A stretch of 64,000 bases of DNA from Planctomycetota bacterium. GTDB taxonomy: Bacteria > Planctomycetota > Planctomycetia > Pirellulales > PNKZ01. Numbering within the stretch: the first letter of the stretch is position 1; each line of letters begins with the position of its first letter. Made by a program: the position numbers and the translations under genes. Below are positions 1-8,806 of the stretch, piece by piece. The notes under the pieces are model-generated. The model made no database searches and was not told the origin of the DNA. It was given only the letters and a program-made list of their open reading frames with translations. The stretch covers positions 1 to 64,000 of the forward strand of contig JAFEBQ010000051.1 of NCBI GenBank assembly GCA_018242585.1, read 5' to 3'.

Positions 1-767
1 TAGGTGTCGACGATGATCTTGCGACCCGTCAGACCGCAATCGCCGTGCGGGCCGCCGACCACGAACCGGCCCGTCGGGTTGATGTGATACTTGATCTTGC
101 TGGTGGTCAGCCCCTCGGGCAGCAACGGCTTGATGATCTCGTTCTTGACCACGCGGCTGATCTCTTCGTTCGACACGTCCGGATCGTGCTGCGTCGAGAC
201 CACAATCGTGTCGATGGCCACGGCCCGGTTGCCGTCGTACTGAACGGTGACCTGGCTCTTGCTGTCCGGACGCAGCCAGGCGACGCGGCCGCTGCGGCGG
301 GCTTCGGTCAGGGCGTTGGTAATGCGGTGCGACAGGGCGATCGGCAGCGGCATCAGCTCGGGCGTGTCGTTGCACGCATAGCCGAACATCATCCCCTGGT
401 CGCCGGCGCCAATGTCCTTCCCCTTGGTCTGGTCTTCGTTCACGCCGACGGCGATGTCCGGGCTTTGCCGGTCCAAGCAGACCATCACGGCGCAGGTGTT
501 GTAGCAGATGCCCTTGTGGTCGTCGTCGTAACCGACGTCCTTGATCACTTCGCGGACGACGTCGGTGTAGTTGATCGCCGCCTTGGTGGTGATCTCGCCG
601 GCGATCACGGCCACGCCGGTGGTGACCAGGGTTTCACAGCCGACGCGGCTCAACGGGTCTTGGGCCAGCAGCGCATCGAGAATGCCATCGGAAATCTGGT
701 CGGCCAGCTTGTCGGGATGACCCATGCTGACCGATTCGCTGGTGAATAAGTAATTGCCGCTCGCCAC
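1..767 (-). CDS. metK: S-adenosylmethionine synthase, 3' end cut by window edge
   Basis: Makes S-adenosylmethionine from ATP and methionine in the cytoplasm. The first 255 codons are present and the C-terminal third lies outside the window. Reading from a GTG at 767, the product starts with the family signature: a short lead, then FTSESVS, GHPDK and ADQISD, the ATP/methionine-binding start of MetK. A GGAGG at about 774-779 sits a normal distance upstream and decides this GTG start. A TATAAT-like -10 lies at 815-820. The antisense reading frame at 45-749 is a GC-driven shadow. The family call is near certain; only the exact start is open, as an ATG a few codons downstream (SMGHPD) lies inside the conserved region. 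Confidence 0.95.
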   Translation of the reverse strand, partial: MASGNYLFTSESVSMGHPDKLADQISDGILDALLAQDPLSRVGCETLVTTGVAVIAGEITTKAAINYTDVVREVIKDVGYDDDHKGICYNTCAVMVCLDRQSPDIAVGVNEDQTKGKDIGAGDQGMMFGYACNDTPELMPLPIALSHRITNALTEARRSGRVAWLRPDSKSQVTVQYDGNRAVAIDTIVVSTQHDPDVSNEEISRVVKNEIIKPLLPEGLTTSKIKYHINPTGRFVVGGPHGDCGLTGRKIIVDT

Positions 768-814
768 GTGGGAACCTCCGTAGTATTGATGCGCGTTCGC
801 CCATTTCGCCCAAA

Positions 815-820
815 ATTATA
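815..820 (-). promoter_or_regulatory. Putative -10 box for metK
   Basis: On the minus strand this reads TATAAT, a perfect -10 hexamer in an otherwise GC-rich stretch, 48 bases upstream of the metK GTG. No good -35 is visible at 16-18 bases. This is inference from sequence only. Confidence 0.45.
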
Positions 821-892
821 CCGACTATTAACGGGGCGAAAACGGCAAATATGTTGAGAAACGCCGAGGATCGTCAGCCATTTTCGCGCCGT

Positions 893-2044
893 TTATGGCG
901 GCTTGACGCCGGACGGCCCCTGCAAGCGTCCATGCAGGTAGACATCCGGGCCTAGCAGTTCGACTTTCATGGCCGCCAGCCAGCGCGACGCCGCCGGGTC
1001 GGCAATGCCGACGCCAGCGATCGGGCTGGCCGCTTTGGCCCCGCCGAACAGCCGTGGAGCAATAAAGGCGTGGACCTCGTCGAGTTCTCCCGAGTCGAAC
1101 AGCGAGCCCAGCACTTCGCCTCCCCCTTCGACCAGCACGTTGGTCATCCGCCGCCGGCCAAGCTCGTCGAGCAACTCGTGCCAGGCGGCCGTCGGCTCGG
1201 CTGACGCCACGCGGAACAATTCACAGCCCGCCCCTTCCAATTGTCGGCAGGCCGAATCGGTCGCGCCGGCGGTCACCACGACCAGCGTTGGCACCTCGCG
1301 GGCCGAGGCCACGACCTTGGCCGTCACCGACAGCTTGGCGTGACGATGCAGGATGACGCGCGTCGCCGTCCGCGGCCCCGCCGGACGCGCGGTCAATTCG
1401 GGATCGTCGGCGTCAACCGTGCCGCGGCCGACGGCAATCGCGTCGACGCGGCCGCGCAAGGCGTGTACGACGGCGCGCGACGCCTCGCTCGATATCCAAC
1501 GACTCGCCCCGGTATGCGTGGCGATCTTGCCATCGAGCGTCATCGCCCATTTACCGATCACCCAGGGGCGACCGCGCGTGACCAGCTTCAGATACGGCGC
1601 GTTCAACTCGGCGGCCTTGTCGCCGTGGACGCCGCAACTGACTTCGATACCGGCCGCCTGCAACTCGGCGATTCCCTTGCCGGCCACGGCGGGGAACGGA
1701 TCGAGCTGGGCCACGACCACGCGCGCCACGCCGGCGGCAATGACCGCGCGTGTGCAGGGAGGGGTCTTCCCTTGATGGCAGCAGGGTTCGAGCGTGACGT
1801 ACATGGTCGCGCCGCGAGCGCGCGGGCCAGCCACGGCTAGAGCTTCGACCTCGGCGTGCGGGCCACCGAACTGGCGGTGCCAGCCTTCGCCGATGATCTC
1901 GGCCCCGTGAGCGAGCACACAGCCGACCATCGGGTTCGGCTCGACCAGCCCCTGGCCACGCAGCGCCACGTCGAGCGCCCGTTGCATGTGCCAGGCGTCG
2001 AGCGCGGCTCGTTCAGTCAGCACTTGTTCGTCGACATCACCCAT
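893..2044 (-). CDS. ribD: Bifunctional riboflavin deaminase/reductase RibD
   Basis: Riboflavin synthesis: deaminates the pyrimidine intermediate, then reduces its ribosyl side chain. The 383-residue product has the N-terminal deaminase with zinc ligands His63 (HAE), Cys88 (EPCC) and Cys97 (PPC), the 25 and 9 residue spacing seen in E. coli RibD. The C-terminal reductase begins near residue 160 with a K-A-M-T-LDGKIAT stretch and continues through SRWIS and VGRGTV. The open frame extends to 2374, but that extension overlaps the upstream SEC-C gene in another frame and looks non-native. The ATG at 2044 begins 8 bases after that gene's stop, so the two genes are probably co-transcribed. No FMN riboswitch is visible, and other rib genes are not in the window. 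Confidence 0.93.
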   Translation of the reverse strand: MGDVDEQVLTERAALDAWHMQRALDVALRGQGLVEPNPMVGCVLAHGAEIIGEGWHRQFGGPHAEVEALAVAGPRARGATMYVTLEPCCHQGKTPPCTRAVIAAGVARVVVAQLDPFPAVAGKGIAELQAAGIEVSCGVHGDKAAELNAPYLKLVTRGRPWVIGKWAMTLDGKIATHTGASRWISSEASRAVVHALRGRVDAIAVGRGTVDADDPELTARPAGPRTATRVILHRHAKLSVTAKVVASAREVPTLVVVTAGATDSACRQLEGAGCELFRVASAEPTAAWHELLDELGRRRMTNVLVEGGGEVLGSLFDSGELDEVHAFIAPRLFGGAKAASPIAGVGIADPAASRWLAAMKVELLGPDVYLHGRLQGPSGVKPP

Positions 2045-2052
2045 CGTGCCGC

Positions 2053-4191
2053 TTAGTCCATGCCCGGCATCCAAAGGGCTGACTTCTGTTCGCCGCCGGC
2101 CGGGGCCGCCGCGGGGCCACCGGGGGTCCACAACTGGTTGGCGGGGGCGGCCGCCGCTTCGGCCGGCGCGGCACCCAAGGGTCCGGCGGCGCGCGTCACC
2201 GGGCGGCCATCGGGCCCAATTGCCCCCATTTCGTACAACAACTGCATCAAGGCTTGCCCGACGCCGGGCTCCTGAGCGTGCTTCATCTGCAAGTGCTTGA
2301 ACAACTCGCTGGCCTGTTGCTCTTCGCCGCGTTGCAGGCGGAGCATCAGCTCCGACATATCGAACCGCGCGCACGACCGGCCGGCTTTGACCGCGGCGGC
2401 GCGGGCCTGGCCCAGGTATTCCAGCACCTTTTCCGGCGCTTCTTCCAACTCGGCCAGGATGCCGTACACGCCCGCCATATCAGTTTTCTCGTGGACCTGC
2501 GGGCGTTTGAGAATCTCCTGGGCGAACTTCGACAGGGCCAGGCGCATCGACGTGAATCGCGCGCGGCGGAACGAGGTCAGCAAGTCGTCGTCCGACAGCT
2601 TCTCGGCGTCCAGGCGCGCCAGCCGGGCCAGCGACAGCCGGTCGAGCACAATGCCCGACGGGTCGATGGGCGCGACAATCGGCAAGCCCAGCCGACCGCG
2701 CAGCTCGTCAACGATGGCGGGCGTCGACGGATGTTCCAGCGACATCTCGACCAGCAGCAGTGCCGCTTGGACCTTGAGCTTCAGGTTCGGGTCGGCGGCC
2801 GCCGCTTCGGCCGTCTTGCCGCCGAACAGCTTCAGCGGTTGCTTGGGCCAGCGGTTCAACACCGCGTCGCGGCGGCGACGGACCATCAACTGGCGAACTT
2901 CGTCCGGCGGCGTATCGGGAGGCAAACGCCAGTCGATCATCAGCGCGCGCTGCCCGGCCGGAATATGGTTGATGACCTCTTCGGCCCCGGGCACGCCAAC
3001 GGCGTCGCCGGCCAACTCACTCAACAACGCTTGCGAGCCGGCCAAGTGCGGCCGATCGCACTCGCAGACCAACCGCGCCGGCTTGTCGGTCTCGCGACCA
3101 AAGACGAACGCCTCGCCCAGCACCGTCGGGACCGCGTCATAGGTGATGCCCGCGCCGGACTTGGGCAGCGGCCGATCGAGCAGGAAGTAGACGGCCCGCG
3201 GGGGCACTTCCCCTTCGGGAGCTTGCACCGCTTCGTTCGGAACGCGTTGCAGGCGCGTGTCGCCGGCCAGTCGTTCCAGCACCCGGTCAATGTCATTGAT
3301 CGGGTATTCCAATCGCAGATCGTCGATCGTGTCCTCGGCCGTGGCCGCGTCGAGCAATTGGGCCTGGGCCTCGGCTTCGATGGCGTCCTGCAATGGCACG
3401 CCCGGCACGCTGACCAGCTTGCGTAGCGCGTCGACCGTGCCGGGCACGTTCCCCAAGCGCGCCCGCAACACCGCCAGGTTTTGCCAGATGGGGGCGACGT
3501 TGCCAGCGCGGCCACTCACAGCATTCAGCCGCGCCTCGGCCGCGGACCAGTGCATGTGGTCAACGGCGCTCATGGCCGCATCGAATTCACCCTGCCACGG
3601 CGCGTCGAACGGCGGGCGCTGCAGCGGCAATTCTTCCTTGAACAAGGCCGGCATCGACGGCAGATTCATCACCCGGGCGATGAACTGGAGCGCCTGTTCA
3701 TCTTGGGGTTGAAGCTGCAGTTGCATCATCGCGTGGCTGCGCCCCGCCTGCCAATAGCCTTCGGCCAGCAGCATTTCGGCCAGCACGCCCATCGTCTCGT
3801 AGACCTGCGGCATTAGCGTGTCGTTGCTGGCTTCGAGCGCGCGTTGCAGCCAACCAATGCCCGTCAGCGAGCCTTCTTGCTGGGCGGCGACAATGGCCTT
3901 GTCGGCCAGGGCGATTTGATTGTGCGGGTGCAGGCGGACGAACTCGTTGATTGTGGCGGCCGCTTGCTCGCCCATGCCCAACTGGCTTTGCAGCGTCGCC
4001 TTCAATGACAACAAGCAGGCCCGCTCGGGATGCGTCACCAGCAGTCGTTCCACCTGGTCCAGGCAGGCTTGCCGCTGGCCGCCGTCGGCCAGCTTATAGA
4101 TTTGCTCGAGGTCATGTGCCAGGTCAGCGCAACAGAACTTGAGTTTCTTGCCAGAGCCGCAGGGACACATGGCGTACGGGTCGAGCTGCAT
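2053..4191 (-). CDS. SEC-C metal-binding motif and TPR-like repeat protein
   Basis: The 712-residue protein opens with a SEC-C motif, C9-P-C11-GSGKK then C20-C21, the small zinc-binding finger found at the end of SecA and in many stand-alone proteins. It is followed by alpha-helical TPR-like units (about residues 30-290) and a long helical remainder with no family I recognise. The last 40 residues are Ala/Pro/Gly-rich and low complexity. No signal peptide is visible, so it is probably cytoplasmic. It sits directly upstream of ribD on the same strand with an 8-base gap. Function is unknown; SEC-C proteins can bind ribosomes or SecB-like partners, but nothing here shows which applies. Confidence 0.8.
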   Translation of the reverse strand: MQLDPYAMCPCGSGKKLKFCCADLAHDLEQIYKLADGGQRQACLDQVERLLVTHPERACLLSLKATLQSQLGMGEQAAATINEFVRLHPHNQIALADKAIVAAQQEGSLTGIGWLQRALEASNDTLMPQVYETMGVLAEMLLAEGYWQAGRSHAMMQLQLQPQDEQALQFIARVMNLPSMPALFKEELPLQRPPFDAPWQGEFDAAMSAVDHMHWSAAEARLNAVSGRAGNVAPIWQNLAVLRARLGNVPGTVDALRKLVSVPGVPLQDAIEAEAQAQLLDAATAEDTIDDLRLEYPINDIDRVLERLAGDTRLQRVPNEAVQAPEGEVPPRAVYFLLDRPLPKSGAGITYDAVPTVLGEAFVFGRETDKPARLVCECDRPHLAGSQALLSELAGDAVGVPGAEEVINHIPAGQRALMIDWRLPPDTPPDEVRQLMVRRRRDAVLNRWPKQPLKLFGGKTAEAAAADPNLKLKVQAALLLVEMSLEHPSTPAIVDELRGRLGLPIVAPIDPSGIVLDRLSLARLARLDAEKLSDDDLLTSFRRARFTSMRLALSKFAQEILKRPQVHEKTDMAGVYGILAELEEAPEKVLEYLGQARAAAVKAGRSCARFDMSELMLRLQRGEEQQASELFKHLQMKHAQEPGVGQALMQLLYEMGAIGPDGRPVTRAAGPLGAAPAEAAAAPANQLWTPGGPAAAPAGGEQKSALWMPGMD

Positions 4192-4225
4192 GAATCGTTT
4201 CGCTTTTCTCTAGGAGTGAAATGAA

Positions 4226-4253
4226 CCCGCGGCGCTGATTGCCGCGCCGCGGG
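4226..4253. terminator. GC-rich hairpin between transaldolase and SEC-C gene
   Basis: Perfect 10-bp inverted repeat (CCCGCGGCGC and its complement) with an 8-base loop, just past the transaldolase stop on the minus strand. It is followed on that strand by a modest T-rich run (TTCATTTCA). It is likely a transcription terminator or attenuator, though the U-tract is weak. Confidence 0.5.
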
Positions 4254-4301
4254 CGTGTTGAACCATAGGATCGCGCGGCCAGTGCGCGACGTGCAACCTG
4301 C

Positions 4302-5363
4302 TTAATGCGCGGCCGCGGTCATTGCCTTGCGCTTCTGCGCCACCAGGGCCAGGAACGCCTTTTGCGGATCGGCGAACTTGACCAGCCCTTCGGACATCAG
4401 CGTTTCTTCCAGCTTGACCGGATCGACCAGCCGATCGATCTCGGCCAGCACCTCGGCCGGCGGCAGCTTGTCGACTTGCCGCGTGAAGGTGAGGCCGCTC
4501 TTCTCGACGGCGTCGTTGGTGGCCGGCGGGTTGGTTTGAATGTCGCTGCCGGCCAGCGCCTCGACATACTTGGTCGGCGGGTCGGTTGGCTTCTTGGTGC
4601 CGGTGCTGGCGAAGATGATCTCCTGGTGCAGCGGCAGCCCCTTGTCGGCCCAGAACTGCTGGTTCTCGGCCCACAACCGCTTGGCGTTGACAATGCCGAC
4701 CAGGCCTTGCGCGGCTGGCGAAAGTTGTGGCACTGCTTTCTCGGTATAGACGTCCAAGCGCGAGACAAAAATGCTGTACACGCTTTTCAGGCTCTTGGGG
4801 TTCGCGCGGCGCTGCGCCCCGCGCCAGACGGCATCGCGCGCCGCCCGATATTGCCGCGCCGAGAAAATCAACGTCACGTTGATCGTCACGCCCGAGGCGG
4901 CCAGCTCTTCCAGCGCGTCGAGCCCGGCGGGCGTGGCCGGCACCTTGATCATGCGGTTGGTGTGTCCCTTGGCCCAGCGGCGCCCTTCTTCGATGTAGCG
5001 GGCCACGCGCTCGCGGTGGGGCGGGCCGGTCTGCAAGTCTTCGAGCAGCGGGTCGAGTTCAAAGCTGACATAGCCGTCGTCGCCCGCGGTTTGCTGGTTG
5101 ACGGGCGCAAAGACTTTCTGTGCGTCGGTCACGATCTGGTCGTTCAGCTTCCAGGCCAGGTCATGGTCGTTCAGCCCTTGCTGGATCAGCCGGTCAATGT
5201 CCTGGTCAAAGCGACCCGTCTTGATCAGATCGGCGACGATGATCGGGTTCGAGGTGGCGCCGGTGGCGCCAAGCGCGCGATTGCGCGCGACCAGGTCCGG
5301 GTCGATCGAATCAAGCCAAACCTTGGTGCCGCATTGGATCAGCGAGCGAATAGGCGAGGTCAT
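4302..5363 (-). CDS. tal: Transaldolase family protein
   Basis: Transfers a dihydroxyacetone unit between sugar phosphates in the non-oxidative pentose phosphate pathway. The 353-residue product carries the family signature near residues 34-42 (GATSNPIIV) and the Schiff-base lysine region around Lys140 (R-MIKVPAT). It also has the TIM-barrel stretches TINVTLIFS and a later SIFVSRLD. The open frame runs on to 5738, but the true start is taken as the ATG at 5363, with AGAGGAAA about 10 bases upstream. The upstream extension reads as non-conserved sequence. The length fits the longer bacterial/cyanobacterial transaldolase class rather than the short ~220-residue one. A glucose-6-phosphate isomerase partner, sometimes fused in this class, is not present here. 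Confidence 0.9.
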   Translation of the reverse strand: MTSPIRSLIQCGTKVWLDSIDPDLVARNRALGATGATSNPIIVADLIKTGRFDQDIDRLIQQGLNDHDLAWKLNDQIVTDAQKVFAPVNQQTAGDDGYVSFELDPLLEDLQTGPPHRERVARYIEEGRRWAKGHTNRMIKVPATPAGLDALEELAASGVTINVTLIFSARQYRAARDAVWRGAQRRANPKSLKSVYSIFVSRLDVYTEKAVPQLSPAAQGLVGIVNAKRLWAENQQFWADKGLPLHQEIIFASTGTKKPTDPPTKYVEALAGSDIQTNPPATNDAVEKSGLTFTRQVDKLPPAEVLAEIDRLVDPVKLEETLMSEGLVKFADPQKAFLALVAQKRKAMTAAAH

Positions 5364-5543
5364 GGTGTCGATTTCCTCTGGGTGTGTGGGCGCAGGCTTC
5401 CGTCCCCAGTGGCATTCTAGCGATTTTTTGCTGGCATGGTGAGGATTTTCGCATTGCCAAAGCCGGGCACTCTTGGTTGATTTTGCCGGGTAAGGAAAGT
5501 AGGCTGAGCCGACGCAACACCCCTTCAGACCAGGATTTCTTGC

Positions 5544-7769
5544 ATGCGATTTCTCTGCGCGCTCGCGGCCTGGCTCGTGCCGGCGGCGCTCTTGGCGGCA
5601 CTGCCCACCGAGGGGGATGGCTTCCCCGGCTGGCAGGCGCTGCGTGTCATCCATCAACAGGGCAACCCCGACCGGATGTTCGCGGTTGACCTCGACGGCA
5701 AAGGTCGACAGGCGGTCGTCGTTGTCAACAAGCGGCAAGGTCGGCTTGATGTCTATCGCTGGACACCCCCCGCCGAACGCGAAGCGGCCAAGCCCGGCGA
5801 CCCGGCGCGGCCGAACGATTTGCCCATGGCTCCCGACTGGTCACACCACGAAGTGCCGCTCGACGAGCTGCCTTTTGATGCCGTGCCCTATGACTTGGAC
5901 GGGGACAAGCGGCCCGAGCTGCTGGTCCTGTGCGGCAATCCGATGCGCGTGCTGGCTTTCAAGCAGACCAGCCGCGATCGCTGGGAACGAAACGCCCAAT
6001 GGCAACTGCTCACCGGCACGCCCGCCGGGCATGACAAGCTGATGCTCGTCCGCCGCCCGGCGGCCGATGCGGCCGAGCTGCTGATCAGCTTTGAGCAAGG
6101 GATTCAGGTCGTGCCGCTGGCCGCGCATAGCCGGGCCACCTGGCTATCGCCGCGCGAAAGCCGCAGCCGGTTGAACTGGGGGCTGGTCGATTTGAATGGG
6201 GATGGGGCGCTCGACCTGGTCGAATGGTCGGCAACGCCCCATCAAACCATCCGCTGGTTCGAGGCGGTGGCGGGCAAGCTGCTGCCCGCCCAGGTGCTGT
6301 ACGACCACAACGTACAAGGTTTCGGCGTGTTGCCCCGGTCCAAGGGGGCGGCCGATCTGCTGTTGCTGGGTGGGACGCAAGAAGGACTGCTCCGCCGGTT
6401 CGAGCTTTCGCAAGGTGAATCGACCTCGCTCGGTCGCCACGACTCTTTACCCATGCCCGGCGGGACCAAGGCCGCCTGGTGCGGCATCAAGCTCGGCGAC
6501 CGCGCGGCCATTGTCGCCGCCGACAGTAGCCAGCCGCGCTTGCGCGTACACGACTTAACAGCCAGTGGCTGGCAAACCGAGCAGAGCTTTCCCACGCTGA
6601 GCAACGTGAAATCGCTGCTCGCGCCGACAGCTCGGCCGGGCATGCTGCTGTTGTGGATCAAGGACGGCGCCGACCTGCAACAATCGTCGTGGCAGTCGAA
6701 CCGGTTGAGCTATCCGCAACCCTTCCCGGGCGAGACCGATAGCGACGATCGCAAGATCGTGGCCCTGGAAACGGTTGGGCGGACGACCTGGTGGGCCCAG
6801 CGCGTCGGGGCGCACCTCGACTTGTACACTTGGCCCGTCGATCAGGAAAAGCCGACGCGCAAGCGGTTCAGCAACGTCGGCTCAAAGGGAACCGGTTCGT
6901 CGTCGGCCAAGATCGAAAAGGTGGTCTGGCTGGGGGGCGCGAAGATCTTGGCCCAGGTCGCCTACGCCACGACGGCCAAGTTGATGAGCGTGGACGACGA
7001 CGGCAAAGTCACCACGACCGAGCCAGCGAACCTGGCCAAGGTGGACCTGGGCGAGTTCATGCTGTTTGAAAAAGGGGGCAAGCCCGGCGAGTATCAACCG
7101 GCCCGGCTTACGGACGGCGTGTTGCAATGGCTGGGGCCGGACTTGAACCCCGTCGATCAGTTGATGTTGCCCGAGGGGCAAAAGCTGGCCGCCTTCGTGC
7201 GTCGCGCGGGCGAGACGTCGGGCTGGGCATTGGAACAAGGCGGCGCGTTCATCCACCGGCTCGAACCCGACAAGTCGGGTTTGCTGCGCGTGGCCGAGAG
7301 CTTCCGCCCGCCGCACGCCGTGCAGTTGGCCTTTGACGCGGTGCTAGGGTTGGTGCTGATCGACAGCGAGCAGATCATCCGCCTGTCGCCAGGCCGCGCC
7401 GTCGAATTGAAGCTGTTGGACAGCATCGACGGCCGCGTCGGTCGTCCCAGTGGCGTGAAAGAGGCGACGATCCATCGCATTCTGGTCGCCGATGTCGAGG
7501 GGCGCGGCGAGCCCGACGTGCTGCTGTGCGACGATCGCCGGCATCAATTGACGCTGCTGCGCCGGATGAACAAAGAGTTGAAATCGGTCGCCTCGTGGCA
7601 GGTCTTCGACGATCAGGCTTACCCCTACGGTGGCGGTCATGGCGAAGCCCGCGTCACCGAGCCGCGCGCCGTCGTCGGCTTTGATGGCGACGGCGACGGG
7701 CAGCAAGACCTGGCCCTGATCTGCCACGACCGAGTGTTGATCTATCTGGCCCGGGAGGGCGTGAAATGA
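5544..7769 (+). CDS. Secreted FG-GAP/VCBS repeat protein
   Basis: A 741-residue exported protein with an N-terminal signal peptide (about residues 1-20, hydrophobic [16 protein letters not shown]). It contains calcium-binding-type loops of the FG-GAP/VCBS kind at several places: [30 protein letters not shown] and, near the C-terminus, [10 protein letters not shown]. These repeats normally build a beta-propeller used in adhesion or ligand binding. An AGGA sits 8 bases before the ATG. Its stop overlaps the next start as ATGA, so it is translationally coupled to the protease gene that follows. It is the first gene of a three-gene secreted operon. The ligand is unknown. Confidence 0.8.
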   Translation: MRFLCALAAWLVPAALLAALPTEGDGFPGWQALRVIHQQGNPDRMFAVDLDGKGRQAVVVVNKRQGRLDVYRWTPPAEREAAKPGDPARPNDLPMAPDWSHHEVPLDELPFDAVPYDLDGDKRPELLVLCGNPMRVLAFKQTSRDRWERNAQWQLLTGTPAGHDKLMLVRRPAADAAELLISFEQGIQVVPLAAHSRATWLSPRESRSRLNWGLVDLNGDGALDLVEWSATPHQTIRWFEAVAGKLLPAQVLYDHNVQGFGVLPRSKGAADLLLLGGTQEGLLRRFELSQGESTSLGRHDSLPMPGGTKAAWCGIKLGDRAAIVAADSSQPRLRVHDLTASGWQTEQSFPTLSNVKSLLAPTARPGMLLLWIKDGADLQQSSWQSNRLSYPQPFPGETDSDDRKIVALETVGRTTWWAQRVGAHLDLYTWPVDQEKPTRKRFSNVGSKGTGSSSAKIEKVVWLGGAKILAQVAYATTAKLMSVDDDGKVTTTEPANLAKVDLGEFMLFEKGGKPGEYQPARLTDGVLQWLGPDLNPVDQLMLPEGQKLAAFVRRAGETSGWALEQGGAFIHRLEPDKSGLLRVAESFRPPHAVQLAFDAVLGLVLIDSEQIIRLSPGRAVELKLLDSIDGRVGRPSGVKEATIHRILVADVEGRGEPDVLLCDDRRHQLTLLRRMNKELKSVASWQVFDDQAYPYGGGHGEARVTEPRAVVGFDGDGDGQQDLALICHDRVLIYLAREGVK

Positions 7770-8806
7770 GCATGACTCGTTGGGAAATTATCGCGCGGCA
7801 TGCGCTGTTCGCGGTTGGGCTGGTGTGGGCATCGCTGCCCGGTGCGGTGGTCGTCGCGGCCGAGCAGGTGACGGTCACGCTGGTCGGCGGGGCCAAGATC
7901 ACCGCTCCCTTGTTGCGTGAAAACGATGAAGGGGTGGTCCTCGACCTGGGGAACGACGTGCTCCACTTGCCGTCACGGCGCATCTTGGACGTGCAGCGTC
8001 AGACCGGCGCGGCCGGCGGCGCGGCAGCCAAGCTCGACGCCGGGCTGTTCACCACCGGCCGGCTCGAAGCGGCCGACGTGCCGACGCTAGTCAAGCGATT
8101 TGGCGACGCCGTGGTCCTGGTTCGCAGCCCCGAAGGACTGGGCAGCGGGTTCATCATCAGCAGCGAAGGGCACCTGATCACCAACTATCACGTCGTCGAG
8201 CGGCAGACCAAGCTGAGCGTCACGATGTTCCGCCGCACTGCCGCGGGCTACGAAAAGGACGAACTCAAGAAGATCAAGATTCTGGCGCTGCAGCCGCTGC
8301 GCGATCTGGCGCTGTTGCAACTGGACCTGACCGAGATGAAAGGACCGGCGCCGCGTCCGGTGGTGATCAACGACCGGGACGATTTGCACGTGGGGAACCT
8401 GGTGTTCGCCATTGGCAATCCGCTGGGGCTCGAACGGTCGGTGACGCAAGGGATCGTCAGCTCGACCACGCGGACCATCGGCCACATGCGCTTGATCCAG
8501 ACCGATGCGGCGATCAACCCCGGCAATAGCGGCGGCCCGATGTTCAATCAGCGCGGCGAGATCGTCGGCGTGGTGTGCGCCGGCGCGACCAGCTTTCAAG
8601 GGCTGGCGTTCGGCATCCCCGCCTGTGATTTGATTGATTTCCTGGTCCATCGAGAAAGCTTCCTGTATGACGCCTCGCAGCCGCAAAACGGCGTGACATA
8701 CCTGCCGCCGCCGTCGTTAAAGTCCGGCAGCCAAGTCGACACGACCGGCGACAAATCAAGATCGAGCCAGCGCGCCACCGAACCCTCGAAGAGAACCAAG
8801 CCATGA
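7766..8806 (+). CDS. Secreted trypsin-like serine protease (HtrA-type, no PDZ seen)
   Basis: A 346-residue S1C/Deg-like serine protease with a signal peptide (residues 1-32). The triad is visible: His142 in NYHVVE, Asp180 in LRDLALLQ and Ser255 in GNSGGP. The usual AIGNPLGL stretch and the QTDAAINPGNSGG block are present. Residues 34-78 form a small beta-rich region before the protease domain. The C-terminus after about residue 300 is short and Ser/Thr/Lys-rich, and no PDZ domain fits there. This is unlike typical DegP/DegQ, which carry one or two. ATGA overlaps join it to both neighbours, so the protease is made in step with the FG-GAP protein and the next protein. Its substrate is unknown. 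Confidence 0.88.
   Translation: MSMTRWEIIARHALFAVGLVWASLPGAVVVAAEQVTVTLVGGAKITAPLLRENDEGVVLDLGNDVLHLPSRRILDVQRQTGAAGGAAAKLDAGLFTTGRLEAADVPTLVKRFGDAVVLVRSPEGLGSGFIISSEGHLITNYHVVERQTKLSVTMFRRTAAGYEKDELKKIKILALQPLRDLALLQLDLTEMKGPAPRPVVINDRDDLHVGNLVFAIGNPLGLERSVTQGIVSSTTRTIGHMRLIQTDAAINPGNSGGPMFNQRGEIVGVVCAGATSFQGLAFGIPACDLIDFLVHRESFLYDASQPQNGVTYLPPPSLKSGSQVDTTGDKSRSSQRATEPSKRTKP

Noticed and set aside
45-749. Plus-strand frame over metK
   Set aside because: Shadow of metK; the minus-strand reading has the family signature.
2045-2374. N-terminal extension of ribD by about 110 residues
   Set aside because: It overlaps the SEC-C gene, is Arg/Gly-rich nonsense and lies outside the family core.
5364-5738. 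N-terminal extension of the transaldolase
   Set aside because: Runs antisense into the FG-GAP gene and lacks conservation; a ribosome site supports 5363.
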